Below, piece after piece: positions 8,570 through 17,829 of a DNA stretch of 64,000 bases. Below the pieces are notes generated by a model that searched no databases, was not told where the DNA came from, and saw nothing but the letters and a program-made list of their open reading frames with translations. The translations under genes and the position numbers were made by a program. Where the stretch lies: assembly GCA_900770655.1 (NCBI GenBank), contig CAAGLA010000020.1:7689-71688 (forward strand), given 5' to 3'. Source of the DNA: Bacteroidaceae bacterium (lineage in GTDB: Bacteria > Bacteroidota > Bacteroidia > Bacteroidales > Bacteroidaceae). Every line of letters starts with the position of its first letter. Within the stretch, counting starts at the first letter, position 1.

Positions 8570-9208
8570 ATGAATTTAAACAAGTTGAAACATTTTTTGT
8601 TCTTGCCTCTTTTTATAATCTCTTTTGTCGCCTGCGAAGACGATGTCACATACTCCGATATGAAAGAGAAGGAAGTGGATGCTGTAAACCGTTTTGTAAA
8701 GGAGAACGGCATTAAAATAATATCTTATGAGCAGTTTGTTGCAAACGACTCTACAACCGATGTATCAAAGAACGAGTTTGTTGAGATAGACGATGTATAT
8801 CTTCAAATAGTGAACAACCCGAAAGATGCCGCAGACGCACGCAGAATAGAAGATGGCGACATACGTAATCTTCTGGTACGTTATTACGAATACAATATAC
8901 AGGACGGCGATACAATATCGGGCAATCTCTTTGCTGCCGAAGCCGATGAAATGCGTGTTGAAAACAATAGCGGAACCTATTCGGCGACATTTACAAACGG
9001 TGTTATGGCGTCGGTATATGGCAACAATGTGCCTACAGGCTGGCTTGTTCCGCTGAACTTCCTTGTATTTACACGTTCGCAGAAGAATCTTGCAAAAGTG
9101 AATATAATTGTTCCACATTCAAAAGGTACGGTAACTGCGGCAACATACGTATATCCCTGTCTTTACCAAATAACATTCCAGCCCGAAAATAATTTCGATT
9201 TTGAATAG
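8570..9208 (+). CDS. DUF4827-type lipoprotein
   Basis: A 212-residue predicted lipoprotein. The chosen ATG at 8570 gives a short charged N-terminus (MNLNKLKHF), a hydrophobic core and the lipobox-like VACEDD; an ATG six bases earlier is also possible. The mature part (VNRFVKENGIKIISYEQF...YNIQDGDTISGNL...GWLVPLNFL) resembles the DUF4827 family of Bacteroidales, which I recall as FKBP-like in fold and commonly next to phosphoglucosamine mutase, as it is here (glmM begins 56 bases later). No function is established. The DUF call is from memory of the family. Confidence 0.7.
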   Translation: MNLNKLKHFLFLPLFIISFVACEDDVTYSDMKEKEVDAVNRFVKENGIKIISYEQFVANDSTTDVSKNEFVEIDDVYLQIVNNPKDAADARRIEDGDIRNLLVRYYEYNIQDGDTISGNLFAAEADEMRVENNSGTYSATFTNGVMASVYGNNVPTGWLVPLNFLVFTRSQKNLAKVNIIVPHSKGTVTAATYVYPCLYQITFQPENNFDFE

Positions 9209-9264
9209 ATAAAAGGGTAGAGTGTAGCCTAGCTTGGAAAACAACTATTTTAAACAAAACTTAT

Positions 9265-10653
9265 ATGACACTAATCAAATCTATTTCAGGAATCCGTGGT
9301 ACAATAGGCGGTAGAGCCGATGAAGGCTTGACACCTTTTGACGTAGTGAAATTGACATCGGCCTATGCTGCGCTGATACGTAAGACAACAACAAAGACAA
9401 GCAACAAGATTGTTGTTGGCCGTGATGCCCGTCTTTCGGGTGAAATGGTGAACAAGATTGTTTGCGGTACTCTTATGGGTATGGGCTTCGATGTTGTTGA
9501 TATAGGTTTGGCTTCTACTCCTACAACAGAGGTTGCCGTAACTATGGAAGATGCTTGTGGCGGTATAATTTTGACAGCAAGCCACAACCCGCGCCAGTGG
9601 AATGCCCTTAAGCTGCTCAACGAAAAGGGCGAATTCTTGAATGCTGCCGAAGGTCAGGAGGTACTGCGCATTGCAGCTGCCGAAGAGTTCGATTATGCCG
9701 ATGTTGAGACACTTGGCAAATATCGTCTCGACGAGACATACGACGACAAGCATATTGAGGCTGTTCTGGCTTTGCCGCTTGTTGACGTTGAGGCTATTAA
9801 GGCTGCAGGCTTTAAGGTTGCCATTGACTGCGTGAACTCGGTTGGTGGCGTTATTCTTCCTAAATTGTTCGAGAAACTCGGCATTACAAAGGTAGACAAG
9901 CTCTATTGCGAACCTACAGGTGACTTCCAGCATAACCCCGAGCCGCTTGCAAAGAACTTGGGCGACATTATGGGCCTTATGGCTAAGGGCGGCAACGATG
10001 TAGCCTTCGTGGTTGACCCCGACGTAGACCGTTTGGCTATAATATGCGAAAACGGCGAAATGTACGGCGAAGAGTACACACTTGTAACAGTTGCCGACTA
10101 TGTTCTTAAACATACTCCGGGCAACACTGTGTCGAACCTCAGTTCAACACGCGCCCTTCGCGATGTTACAAACGCTCACGGCTGCACATATACAGCTTCG
10201 GCAGTAGGTGAGGTGAATGTTGTTACCAAGATGCGCGAAACAAACGCTGTAATAGGCGGTGAGGGTAATGGCGGTGTAATTTACCCGGCTTGCCACGCCG
10301 GCCGCGACGCTTTGGTAGGCATTTGTCTTTTCCTGAGCCATCTTGCTCACGAGAAGAAGACCGTAAGCGAGCTCCGTGCTACATACCCTGCATACTTTAT
10401 GGGCAAGAACCGTATAGACTTGAAGCCCGGTTGCGATGTTGATGCCATTCTCGAAAAGATTAAGGCAACATACGCAGGCAAGGCCGAAATAAATACTGTT
10501 GACGGTGTTAAGCTCGACTTCCCTGAAACTTGGGTACACCTTCGCAAGAGCAACACAGAACCAATTATCCGTATCTATTCCGAAGGCCCAACACAGGAGG
10601 CTGCTGATGCAATAGGCGAAGAGATTCTTGCACTTGCAAACAGCTTGATGTAA
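9265..10653 (+). CDS. glmM: Phosphoglucosamine mutase
   Basis: A 462-residue alpha-D-phosphohexomutase. It is expected to convert glucosamine-6-phosphate to glucosamine-1-phosphate on the way to UDP-GlcNAc for peptidoglycan and lipopolysaccharide. Domains are in the usual order: the N-terminal SISGIRGTIGG, the phosphoserine loop TASHNPRQWN near residue 102-111, the Mg-binding DPDVDR near 250, the sugar-specificity loop GGEGNGGV near 332, and the phosphate-binding RKSNTEPIIRIY in the C-terminal domain. The glucosamine rather than mannose or glucose specificity is inferred from the usual annotation of this Bacteroidales protein. It ends 12 bases before a strong palindromic terminator. Confidence 0.88.
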   Translation: MTLIKSISGIRGTIGGRADEGLTPFDVVKLTSAYAALIRKTTTKTSNKIVVGRDARLSGEMVNKIVCGTLMGMGFDVVDIGLASTPTTEVAVTMEDACGGIILTASHNPRQWNALKLLNEKGEFLNAAEGQEVLRIAAAEEFDYADVETLGKYRLDETYDDKHIEAVLALPLVDVEAIKAAGFKVAIDCVNSVGGVILPKLFEKLGITKVDKLYCEPTGDFQHNPEPLAKNLGDIMGLMAKGGNDVAFVVDPDVDRLAIICENGEMYGEEYTLVTVADYVLKHTPGNTVSNLSSTRALRDVTNAHGCTYTASAVGEVNVVTKMRETNAVIGGEGNGGVIYPACHAGRDALVGICLFLSHLAHEKKTVSELRATYPAYFMGKNRIDLKPGCDVDAILEKIKATYAGKAEINTVDGVKLDFPETWVHLRKSNTEPIIRIYSEGPTQEAADAIGEEILALANSLM

Positions 10654-10665
10654 TAAGCTTTTTTA

Positions 10666-10724
10666 CAAATAAAGATATAAGGAGCTGCTCACGTGAGCAG
10701 CTCCTTATATCTTTATTTGCTTTT
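10666..10724 (+). terminator. Palindromic intrinsic terminator after glmM
   Basis: Bases 10666-10719 are a perfect palindrome: two 27-base arms meeting at CAC|GTG with no unpaired loop, followed by TTTT at 10721-10724. The GC-rich centre with AT-rich outer arms fits a terminator that could act in both directions. The right end overlaps the -33 TTTG of the next gene's promoter. Confidence 0.85.
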
Positions 10725-10747
10725 GCTGTTAAAATTCAATACTTTTG
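10716..10747 (+). promoter_or_regulatory. Promoter of the OPT transporter gene
   Basis: TTTG at 10716-10719, a 20-base spacer and TACTTTTG at 10740-10747 match the Bacteroidetes housekeeping promoter consensus. The ATG follows at 10789. The -33 box is the last four bases of the preceding terminator palindrome. Confidence 0.7.
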
Positions 10748-10788
10748 CATAATTCTTATATAAAAGAACAATATTTAAAATTTGTAAT

Positions 10789-12780
10789 ATGAGTAACGAA
10801 AAAGAAAAAGTTGTTGGGTTGCCCGAAAATGCTTTCCGTCCGTTGAAGGAAGGCGAGGAGTATAAACCCATTATGTCGCCCGGCAAGGTATACCCCGAAG
10901 TAAACCTTTGGTCGGTCTCTTGGGGTGTAGCAATGGCAGTGCTGTTTTCGGCGGCATCGGCCTATCTGGGATTGAAGGTCGGTCAGGTATTTGAAGCCTC
11001 AATACCTATTGCTATAATTGCTGTTGGCGTGTCGGGTCTTGCAAAAAGAAAAGGTGCTCTTGGAGAGAATGTAATGATACAGTCCATTGGTGCCTGTTCG
11101 GGTGTTATTGTTGCCGGTGCCATATTTACTCTGCCGGCACTCTATATATTGCAGGAAAAATACCCCGAAATGACAGTGAATTTTATGCAGATGTTCTTGA
11201 GTTCCCTGCTGGGCGGTGTGCTTGGTATTCTATTCCTGATACCCTTCCGCAAGTACTTTGTTAAGGACAAGCACGGCGAGTATCCTTTCCCCGAAGCGAC
11301 AGCAAGTACACAGGTGCTTATATCGGGCGAAAAGGGCGGTAATCAGGCCAAGCCATTGCTGGTGGCCGGTCTCATTGGAGGTCTGTACGACTTTGTAGTT
11401 GCAACCTTTGGCTTGTGGAACGAGAATTTTACAACACGTGTCTGCCATTGGGGCGAACTGCTTGCCGACAAAGCTAAATTCGTGTTCAAGATAAACACCG
11501 GTGCTGCGGTGCTCGGTTTGGGATGTATAATAGGTCTTAAGTATGCTGTAATAATATGTGCCGGCTCACTTGCTGTGTGGGTGTTGATAATTCCGGGAAT
11601 GAACCTGCTGTTCGGCGATATGGTGCTGAATATGTGGAACCCCGAAATTACTTCAACAGTCGGTGCAATGGCTCCCGAAGAGATTTTCAAGGAGTATGCA
11701 AAGAGCATTGGTATTGGCGGTATTGCTATGGCCGGTGTAATTGGCATTTTTAAATCGTGGGGTATAATAAAGAGTGCTGTAGGGCTTGCATCACGTGAGC
11801 TCGGTGGCAAGAAGAACAGTGAAAATGTAGAGCGTACCAACAAGGACCTTTCGATGAAATTCGTGCTCTTTGCATCGGTATTCACTCTGCTTGCTGTGTT
11901 TCTCTTCTTTGTTACAGATGTTATGAACGGCAATATACTGCAGAGTGTAGTTGCGCTTCTGCTTGTTGCCGTAATATCTTTCCTCTTTACAACCGTTGCG
12001 GCGAATGCCATAGCCATTGTGGGTTCTAACCCTGTGTCGGGAATGACATTGATGACACTTATATTGGCATCGGTGGTTATGGTTGCTGTTGGCCTGAAAG
12101 GCTCGTCGGGTATGGTTGCCGCGCTTATTATGGGTGGAGTAGTTTGTACCGCACTTTCAATGGCGGGCGGTTTCATAACCGACCTTAAGATTGGTTATTG
12201 GCTGGGCAGTACACCGGCAAAGCAGCAGACTTGGAAATTCTTGGGTACTCTTGTATCGGCAGCAACTGTGGCCGGCGTTATTATAGTGCTTAACAAAACA
12301 TACGGTTTTACAAGCGGTGAACTGTCGGCTCCTCAGGCATACGCTATGGCTGCGGTAATAGACCCTCTGATGAATGGCGTGGGCGCTCCGTGGCTGTTGT
12401 ATGGCATTGGTGCGGTTCTGGCTCTTGTGCTCACATACTTTAAAGTGCCGGCTCTCGCATTTGCTCTTGGTATGTTCATACCTCTTGAACTGAACCTTCC
12501 TCTGCTGGTCGGTGGCCTTGTAAACTGGTATGTTACATCGCGTAGCAAGGATGCAGACGTTAACAGCGAGCGTGGCGAGAAATGTACTCTGCTTGCTTCG
12601 GGCTTCATTGCCGGCGGTGCTCTTATGGGCGTTGTAAGTGCCGGAATGCGCTTTGGTGGCTTTAACCTTGTAAATGAGACTTGGCTTGCCAACCCGTTGA
12701 GCGAGGTGCTGTCTATTGTAGTTTACGCACTTCTTATATTCTATATTGTCAAGGCAAGTATGAAACTTGGCAAGAAATAG
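10789..12780 (+). CDS. OPT-family oligopeptide transporter
   Basis: A 663-residue inner-membrane protein with roughly 15-16 hydrophobic segments, the usual size for bacterial OPT (oligopeptide transporter / YSL) members. After a 40-residue cytoplasmic start come family features such as SAASAYLGLKVGQVFEASIP (residues about 50-70), ENVMIQSIGACSG near 98, and EYPFPEATA near 164, a highly conserved OPT element. The C-terminal half contains GSNPVSGMT near 412. It probably imports short peptides or metal chelates with protons. The substrate cannot be told. It is a single-gene unit between two palindromic terminators with its own promoter. Confidence 0.92.
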   Translation: MSNEKEKVVGLPENAFRPLKEGEEYKPIMSPGKVYPEVNLWSVSWGVAMAVLFSAASAYLGLKVGQVFEASIPIAIIAVGVSGLAKRKGALGENVMIQSIGACSGVIVAGAIFTLPALYILQEKYPEMTVNFMQMFLSSLLGGVLGILFLIPFRKYFVKDKHGEYPFPEATASTQVLISGEKGGNQAKPLLVAGLIGGLYDFVVATFGLWNENFTTRVCHWGELLADKAKFVFKINTGAAVLGLGCIIGLKYAVIICAGSLAVWVLIIPGMNLLFGDMVLNMWNPEITSTVGAMAPEEIFKEYAKSIGIGGIAMAGVIGIFKSWGIIKSAVGLASRELGGKKNSENVERTNKDLSMKFVLFASVFTLLAVFLFFVTDVMNGNILQSVVALLLVAVISFLFTTVAANAIAIVGSNPVSGMTLMTLILASVVMVAVGLKGSSGMVAALIMGGVVCTALSMAGGFITDLKIGYWLGSTPAKQQTWKFLGTLVSAATVAGVIIVLNKTYGFTSGELSAPQAYAMAAVIDPLMNGVGAPWLLYGIGAVLALVLTYFKVPALAFALGMFIPLELNLPLLVGGLVNWYVTSRSKDADVNSERGEKCTLLASGFIAGGALMGVVSAGMRFGGFNLVNETWLANPLSEVLSIVVYALLIFYIVKASMKLGKK

Positions 12781-12797
12781 GCTGGTTGTATAATTCT

Positions 12798-12836
12798 AAA
12801 AATAAAAACATCCTTTAAAGGATGTTTTTATTTTTT
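12798..12836. terminator. Bidirectional terminator, OPT gene / TPR gene
   Basis: Bases 12798-12835 are a perfect palindrome with 19-base arms meeting at TTT|AAA. It lies between two convergent genes, with an A-rich left flank and a T-rich right flank, so it can terminate both. Its last base overlaps the TPR gene's stop codon. Confidence 0.85.
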
Positions 12837-15033
12837 ACACTATCAAATCTCTTAGTAGCAGCAACTCCTTTTCGCCTACGCCGCGAGAGAGAAGAACCTC
12901 TTTGTCGCGCATTATGTGGTCGGCGACTTTGGCGCTGTTGCCGTCTTGTTCTTTTGCTTTGCTGTAAAGCTCTACGGCTTTTTCGTTGTTGTGACATACC
13001 CACTCTACGTGTGCAGCGTTCAAGTAGTCTTCGAACGAAGGAACCGGCATATCTAACAGCCTCTTGTAATAGCCTTGTGCCTGTTTGTCCTTGCCGGTTA
13101 TGAACGAACACCAAGCAATGGCACGTGTGGCACGTAGTGAATCGGGTTTCAGGTATTCTACTTTGTAGAACCGGGCGAAGGCCTCTTCGTATTGCTTTAT
13201 GGCTGCAAAACTCTCGCCGGCCTGCAGAAGCAGCGATATGTTTTCGGGCGCAAGCTCTTCGGCCATCTGGTAGTAGCTCACGGCTTTGTCGAATTCTCCT
13301 TGCATACGGTAACACTGAGCTATGTGACGCAGTGTCCATAATGTGTCGGGCTTTATGATATCGGCTTTTGTATAGTAGTCTATTGCTGTGTTGAATTTGA
13401 GCTCTTTTTGGCTGCAATAGCCCATTTCCTGATAGAATTGTGCATCGCATTCACCGCAGGCCTCATACATCTTTCCGGCATTGAATGCCTCTTTGTAGTA
13501 CTCTTTTTCTATAAGGTACCTGAATGTTTTCAATATAGCCTCTTTGTTGTTTATAAGTTCTCTTAGTCCGTTGCTTTCGAGCAGGTTAAGTGACATTTTG
13601 AAAGGGTCGGAGAATTCGTTGTGGAAGCGTGATACCTTGAAGAAACGGTAGAGGTCCTGAATATATTGGTTGCTCTCAATCTCGGCCTTCTTTTCTGTGG
13701 GTATCTGTGCTATGGTATCGGCATCCTGTGCTGTCATTTCACCGCCTTCGGCTATCTGGCTCATAAGCATATCGCGTTGCTGCTGAGGTATACGTTGTAC
13801 TGTAAAGCAGAAGGAGTATTTGTCGCTGTTGCAGAAAACGGGTGATGATACAATGGCTCCCATTATGCTCTTGTTGTCGAGCCCGGACACCGGTATGGTT
13901 TCTGATATTTCGGGGATGGTGGGGTCGAACAGGCGGAACCAATTATGAATTTCGCTGAAGAACGGGTAGTTTTTAAGCTGCGAGAAGGTGCTCATATATA
14001 GGTCGGCGCCCTCTATTTGCCATTTTGCCATCTCGTCGAGCTTCTCTTTTACGTCATTTTCAATCCATTTGCTCCATTCGGGGTTCTTGTCTTCGTCGTT
14101 CTCAATCTCCTTTAATATATCGATGCTGAATTTTTCGTTATGTATGTTCCTGTTCTTCATCATTGCGGGGATTATCTCCTCGCGCATCTTGCGGTCTATC
14201 TTTTGTGTTTCGCGGCAGCGCAGCAGCTGTATCTGTATTGTCTCTATACGGCGCTTTACTGTTTTGTTGCCGTTCAGCTGCTCTATTGCCGAACTTAGTT
14301 CGGGGTAGTGCGATATGCGCTCTTTGTATGTATAGAGCACAATTACAAGTCCAACAATGGCTCTTGTAGACAATATGGTTTCGCTGTGCGATGCTATTGT
14401 GCACAGAACCATAGCTTTCAGTGGCTCGAAACAGGTGAGCGCACTGAGCATTATGGCACTACAGGCAAGAGCACGGTCGTTAAGTGCTATATCATCGCTG
14501 TTAATAAGCTCTGTTATGGTGGTGGCGTTGCCGGTATTCCAAGAAGAACTGCTCCAAATAATGTTGAAGAGCTCTCTTGTTATATGCTCGTGCTCTTTTA
14601 TGAGTTCTTCGCGCACTTTGCGGCAGTCGGCAGTCGGCAGGGATTCTGTTACAAGTGTGTTCGCGTGGTTCTCTTTTAGTCTTGAAATAGCTCTTTCAAT
14701 GTTGCCGCTTTCCTTGCAACCGCGACGTGTGCGCCCATACACTGTAGAGGCCTCTTCGGCTGTTCTTGCTGCAGCAATAAGGTCGTTGAGAATATAGCAT
14801 TTTGCAACAAGTTCGTCGTACAGGCACTCTCTCCCCGGGTCGGGCATACCTTGTTGCAGGTATTTCAAAAGGTATTTATAGGCTGTTTCAACTTCGGTGA
14901 AGCGTGTGCGCAGTTCCCAATCCTGAAGATTTTCGATATCTTCTCCAAGCGCGAGTATTGCCTCTTTGAGCCTTGCCTCGTTAAGCAGGGCTGTTACCTT
15001 TTTCTGTATCTCTTTAATGCGTTTATTCTCCAT
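12835..15033 (-). CDS. Tetratricopeptide-repeat protein
   Basis: A 732-residue protein without a signal peptide or membrane segment. The chosen start at 15033 (MENKRIKEIQKK) is preferred over an ATG 36 bases upstream whose extra residues look non-coding. The first 430 residues are helical with no recognised domain. From about residue 505 to the end there are repeated TPR-like 34-residue units, for example FYQEMGYCSQKELKFNTAID, LWTLRHIAQCYRMQGEFDKA and ISLLLQAGESFAAIKQYEEA. TPR proteins act as scaffolds; the partner is unknown. Its stop overlaps the terminator palindrome, and pgk lies 65 bases upstream on the same strand, so the two may be co-transcribed. Confidence 0.82.
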   Translation of the reverse strand: MENKRIKEIQKKVTALLNEARLKEAILALGEDIENLQDWELRTRFTEVETAYKYLLKYLQQGMPDPGRECLYDELVAKCYILNDLIAAARTAEEASTVYGRTRRGCKESGNIERAISRLKENHANTLVTESLPTADCRKVREELIKEHEHITRELFNIIWSSSSWNTGNATTITELINSDDIALNDRALACSAIMLSALTCFEPLKAMVLCTIASHSETILSTRAIVGLVIVLYTYKERISHYPELSSAIEQLNGNKTVKRRIETIQIQLLRCRETQKIDRKMREEIIPAMMKNRNIHNEKFSIDILKEIENDEDKNPEWSKWIENDVKEKLDEMAKWQIEGADLYMSTFSQLKNYPFFSEIHNWFRLFDPTIPEISETIPVSGLDNKSIMGAIVSSPVFCNSDKYSFCFTVQRIPQQQRDMLMSQIAEGGEMTAQDADTIAQIPTEKKAEIESNQYIQDLYRFFKVSRFHNEFSDPFKMSLNLLESNGLRELINNKEAILKTFRYLIEKEYYKEAFNAGKMYEACGECDAQFYQEMGYCSQKELKFNTAIDYYTKADIIKPDTLWTLRHIAQCYRMQGEFDKAVSYYQMAEELAPENISLLLQAGESFAAIKQYEEAFARFYKVEYLKPDSLRATRAIAWCSFITGKDKQAQGYYKRLLDMPVPSFEDYLNAAHVEWVCHNNEKAVELYSKAKEQDGNSAKVADHIMRDKEVLLSRGVGEKELLLLRDLIV

Positions 15034-15098
15034 CGTACTTTTATAAACATAAACAGCGCGGTTACCCACGCTGTTTATGGATTTCTAATATTTGTGAA

Positions 15099-16349
15099 TT
15101 ATTCGCCCTTTATGGCTGCTACACCCGGCAGTACCTTGCCTTCGATAGCCTCGAGAAGAGCACCACCACCTGTAGAGATGTATGATACTTGGTCGGCCAT
15201 ACCGAACTTGTTGATGCAAGCTACCGAGTCGCCGCCACCAATGAGTGAGAATGCTCCGTTGGCTGTAGCCTTGCCAATAGCTTCGGCAATAGCACGTGAA
15301 CCGGCTGTGAAGTTGTCGAACTCGAATACGCCTGCAGGGCCGTTCCAAAGAATGGTCTTTGCGTCTACAATAGCTGCGGCGAATGCCTTCTGGGCCTCAG
15401 GACCTGCATCCAAGCCTTCCCAACCTTCGGGGATAGCACGGGCGGGGCATACCTGTGTGTTGGCATCGTTTGAGAAGTCGTCGGCTGCAACGCAGTCAGT
15501 GGCAAGAACAAGATTTACCCCCTTAGCCTTAGCCTGCTCCATAATGCTGAGAGCAAGGTCGAGCTTGTCGTCCTCAACGATTGAACGGCCAATCTCGCCA
15601 CCCTGAGCCTTAGCGAATGTATATGTCATACCGCCACAAAGAATGAGGTTGTCTACCTTGTCCATAAGGTTCTCTATGATACCAATCTTTGTTGAAACCT
15701 TAGAACCGCCCATAATTGCTGTGAAAGGACGCTTGATGTCTTTGAGAATGTTGTCGACAGCCTGAACCTCTTTCTCCATCAAATAGCCGAGCATCTTGTT
15801 ATCGGCATCGAAATAATCGGCAATTACAGCTGTTGAAGCGTGACGGCGGTGTGCTGTACCGAACGCGTCGTTTATATAGCAGTCGGCGTATGAAGCAAGA
15901 GTCTTTGAGAACTCCTTCTGTGACTCCTTCATAGCTTTCTTTGCATCGTTGTATGCAGGGTCTTCCTTGTCAATGCCAACAGGCTTGCCCTCCTCTTCGG
16001 GGTAGAAACGGAGGTTCTCGAGCATAAGGACTTCGCCCGGTTTCAATGCAGCGGCAGCCTCGGCAGCCTTAGCGCAGTCGGGAGCAAACTGAACGGGAAC
16101 ACCCAGCTTCTCAGAAACAGCGTCAACAATCTGGCTCAAAGAGAACTTTGCATTAACCTTGCCTTTGGGCTTGCCCATATGCGACATAATGATGAGTGCA
16201 CCACCGTCGGCAAGTACCTTCTTTAGTGTGGGAAGGGCACCGCGGATACGTGTGTCGTCGGTAATTTTACCCTCTTCGTTAAGGGGCACATTGAAGTCTA
16301 CGCGAACGATTGCCTTTTTGCCGGCAAACTTGAAATTGTCAATTGTCAT
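15099..16349 (-). CDS. pgk: Phosphoglycerate kinase
   Basis: A 416-residue glycolytic enzyme that transfers phosphate from 1,3-bisphosphoglycerate to ADP. The N-terminal domain shows KKAIVRVDFNVPLNEEGKI, MSHMGKPKGK, ENLRFYPEEEGK and the substrate-binding DAFGTAHRRHAS. The C-terminal nucleotide-binding domain shows GGSKVSTKIGI, WNGPAGVFEF and LIGGGDSVACI. The length is typical. The ATG at 16349 gives the conserved start. A TATCTTCG -7 box lies about 83 bases upstream. Confidence 0.97.
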   Translation of the reverse strand: MTIDNFKFAGKKAIVRVDFNVPLNEEGKITDDTRIRGALPTLKKVLADGGALIIMSHMGKPKGKVNAKFSLSQIVDAVSEKLGVPVQFAPDCAKAAEAAAALKPGEVLMLENLRFYPEEEGKPVGIDKEDPAYNDAKKAMKESQKEFSKTLASYADCYINDAFGTAHRRHASTAVIADYFDADNKMLGYLMEKEVQAVDNILKDIKRPFTAIMGGSKVSTKIGIIENLMDKVDNLILCGGMTYTFAKAQGGEIGRSIVEDDKLDLALSIMEQAKAKGVNLVLATDCVAADDFSNDANTQVCPARAIPEGWEGLDAGPEAQKAFAAAIVDAKTILWNGPAGVFEFDNFTAGSRAIAEAIGKATANGAFSLIGGGDSVACINKFGMADQVSYISTGGGALLEAIEGKVLPGVAAIKGE

Positions 16350-16432
16350 AGCTTAATTGATTTTATGTTAGTAAAATTGTTGTTTGTTGCGTTATATATC
16401 TGTAATACGGGTATTCTGTACCTTTCAATTTG

Positions 16433-16440
16433 CGAAGATA
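16433..16440 (-). promoter_or_regulatory. TATCTTCG -7 element before pgk
   Basis: On the minus strand the sequence reads TATCTTCG, 83 bases before the pgk ATG. The rest of the 232-base gap to nth (16350-16581) is AT-rich; no clear -33 box or hairpin terminator for nth was found there. Confidence 0.35.
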
Positions 16441-16581
16441 ATGTTTTTTAAATAAAAGAGGTAATAAGAAACGATTTTATTTGTTGGAAGTTGTTTAAAA
16501 TTCTATAAAAACAGACAGTGCTGTATATATGCCGTGCAATAAATCGTTGCTTTTTATATTTCTTTCCGGTGACTGAAATAC

Positions 16582-17226
16582 CTATCTTTGAATTTTGCCG
16601 CTCTCTTTGCAAAAATCCTTCAGCCCGCATTTGTCGCACAGCGGTTTGCGTGCGGAGCATATGTAGCGGCCGTGGAGTATGAGCCAGTGGTGTGCTCTGG
16701 GTATGATATCTTCGGGCAGGTGTTTCGTTAGCTCCATCTCTACACTGTATGGGGTGGTGCATCGCTTGGGTACAAGCCCTATGCGGTGGCTCACTCTAAA
16801 TACGTGTGTGTCTACTGCCATTGCGCTTTTGTCCCACACAACAGAGAGTATCACATTGGCTGTCTTGCGCCCGACACCGGGCAGGGCCGTGAGCTCTTCG
16901 AGTGTGTCGGGGACCTCTCCTCCAAAGTCGCTGCACAGCTTTTGTGCCATACCAACAAGGTGCTTTGCCTTGTTGTTGGGGTATGAAACGCTCTTTATAT
17001 AGTTGTATATCTCATCGGGGTGTGCCTGTGCCATCTCTTGTGCATCGGGGTAACGGGCTATGAGGTCGGGGGTTACCATATTTACCCTTTTGTCGGTGCA
17101 TTGTGCCGAAAGTATTACTGCTACAAGCAGGTCGAATGGAGTGGTGTAGTTCAGTTCTGTTTCGGCAACGGGCATTGCCTCTTCGAAGTATTCTATTACC
17201 TTTTTATATAATTCGGCTTTTTTCAT
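16582..17226 (-). CDS. nth: Endonuclease III
   Basis: A 214-residue base-excision-repair enzyme (DNA N-glycosylase / AP lyase for oxidised pyrimidines). The helix-hairpin-helix LPGVGRKTANV carries the catalytic Lys, and the nearby VDTHVFRVSHR carries the catalytic Asp. The C-terminal iron-sulfur site has exactly the spacing C-x6-C-x2-C-x5-C (CSARKPLCDKC then C). The start at 17226 gives the normal family N-terminus; the frame extends 23 codons further upstream with two more Met codons (17295, 17247) but that stretch overlaps the terminator palindrome of the upstream gene. Confidence 0.95.
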   Translation of the reverse strand: MKKAELYKKVIEYFEEAMPVAETELNYTTPFDLLVAVILSAQCTDKRVNMVTPDLIARYPDAQEMAQAHPDEIYNYIKSVSYPNNKAKHLVGMAQKLCSDFGGEVPDTLEELTALPGVGRKTANVILSVVWDKSAMAVDTHVFRVSHRIGLVPKRCTTPYSVEMELTKHLPEDIIPRAHHWLILHGRYICSARKPLCDKCGLKDFCKESGKIQR

Positions 17227-17294
17227 AGTTGTTTTTTTCTTCTGCATTTTTGCGAATATACACAATATTGCTTGTTTTGCCAAATTATACCGCA

Positions 17295-17328
17295 ATAGAA
17301 AATGCCGGCCCGGGCCGGCATTTTCTAT
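17295..17328 (-). terminator. Palindromic terminator after the phosphatase gene
   Basis: A 34-base perfect palindrome with 17-base arms meeting at CCC|GGG. It overlaps the stop codon (17325-17327) of the upstream minus-strand phosphatase gene. It is GC-rich in the centre with AT-rich flanks, as for the other terminators here. Confidence 0.75.
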
Positions 17329-17825
17329 ACGGTAAATTCTCTTATTTCACAGTTCCCGAAGAGTGTCACGTCGCGGTGGGTCACGCCTTTTATTTCTGCT
17401 TCCAGAATACGGCAAAAGAAACCGTGGCTGAATGCGAGTATCTTTTTTCCGGGGTATTCACGGCGTACTTTTTCGAGAAATTTGTGTGCACGTTCCTTCA
17501 TAGAATCTTCGGTCTCGACGGTGTCGTTGTACACAGCGCCTTTTATTGGCGTGCCGGCAAGGTTTCCTAAATCGCGCTCGCGCAGTAATGGCTCTTTAAT
17601 AAAGGTACACTCTATGCCTTCGAGGGCTATTTCGGCAGTGTCGAGGCAACGCTTGAGGTCGCTGCATAGAACGACATCAAACTCGAGCTGTGCTATTCGT
17701 GGGCGCAATGAGTGTGCCTGCTCAATGCCAAGCTCTGAAAGGTGCCCCGGTGTCTGTCCTTGAAACAGCCCTTTCGAGTTTTCTATTGTCTCGCCGTGGC
17801 GAGTCATATAAATGGTTGTAGCCAT
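17325..17825 (-). CDS. Histidine phosphatase family protein
   Basis: A 166-residue cytoplasmic member of the histidine phosphatase (phosphoglycerate-mutase-like) superfamily. The phosphorylated His lies in MTRHGETIENSKG near residues 8-12. The second Arg/His region appears as CSDLKRCLDTAEIAL near 55 and AFSHGFFCRILEA near 135. The short size fits broad-specificity or alpha-ribazole-type phosphatases rather than glycolytic mutase. The stop codon is embedded in a palindromic terminator. pheS lies 4 bases upstream on the same strand, so the two genes form an operon; no functional link is evident. Confidence 0.85.
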   Translation of the reverse strand: MATTIYMTRHGETIENSKGLFQGQTPGHLSELGIEQAHSLRPRIAQLEFDVVLCSDLKRCLDTAEIALEGIECTFIKEPLLRERDLGNLAGTPIKGAVYNDTVETEDSMKERAHKFLEKVRREYPGKKILAFSHGFFCRILEAEIKGVTHRDVTLFGNCEIREFTV

Positions 17826-17829
17826 TGTC

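Noticed and set aside
9286..10113. 275-codon ORF opposite glmM
   Set aside because: Antisense to a strongly conserved enzyme and without recognisable domains.
11343..12176. 277-codon ORF opposite the OPT transporter
   Set aside because: Antisense shadow of a membrane protein; residues are Thr/Pro/Ile-rich without motifs.
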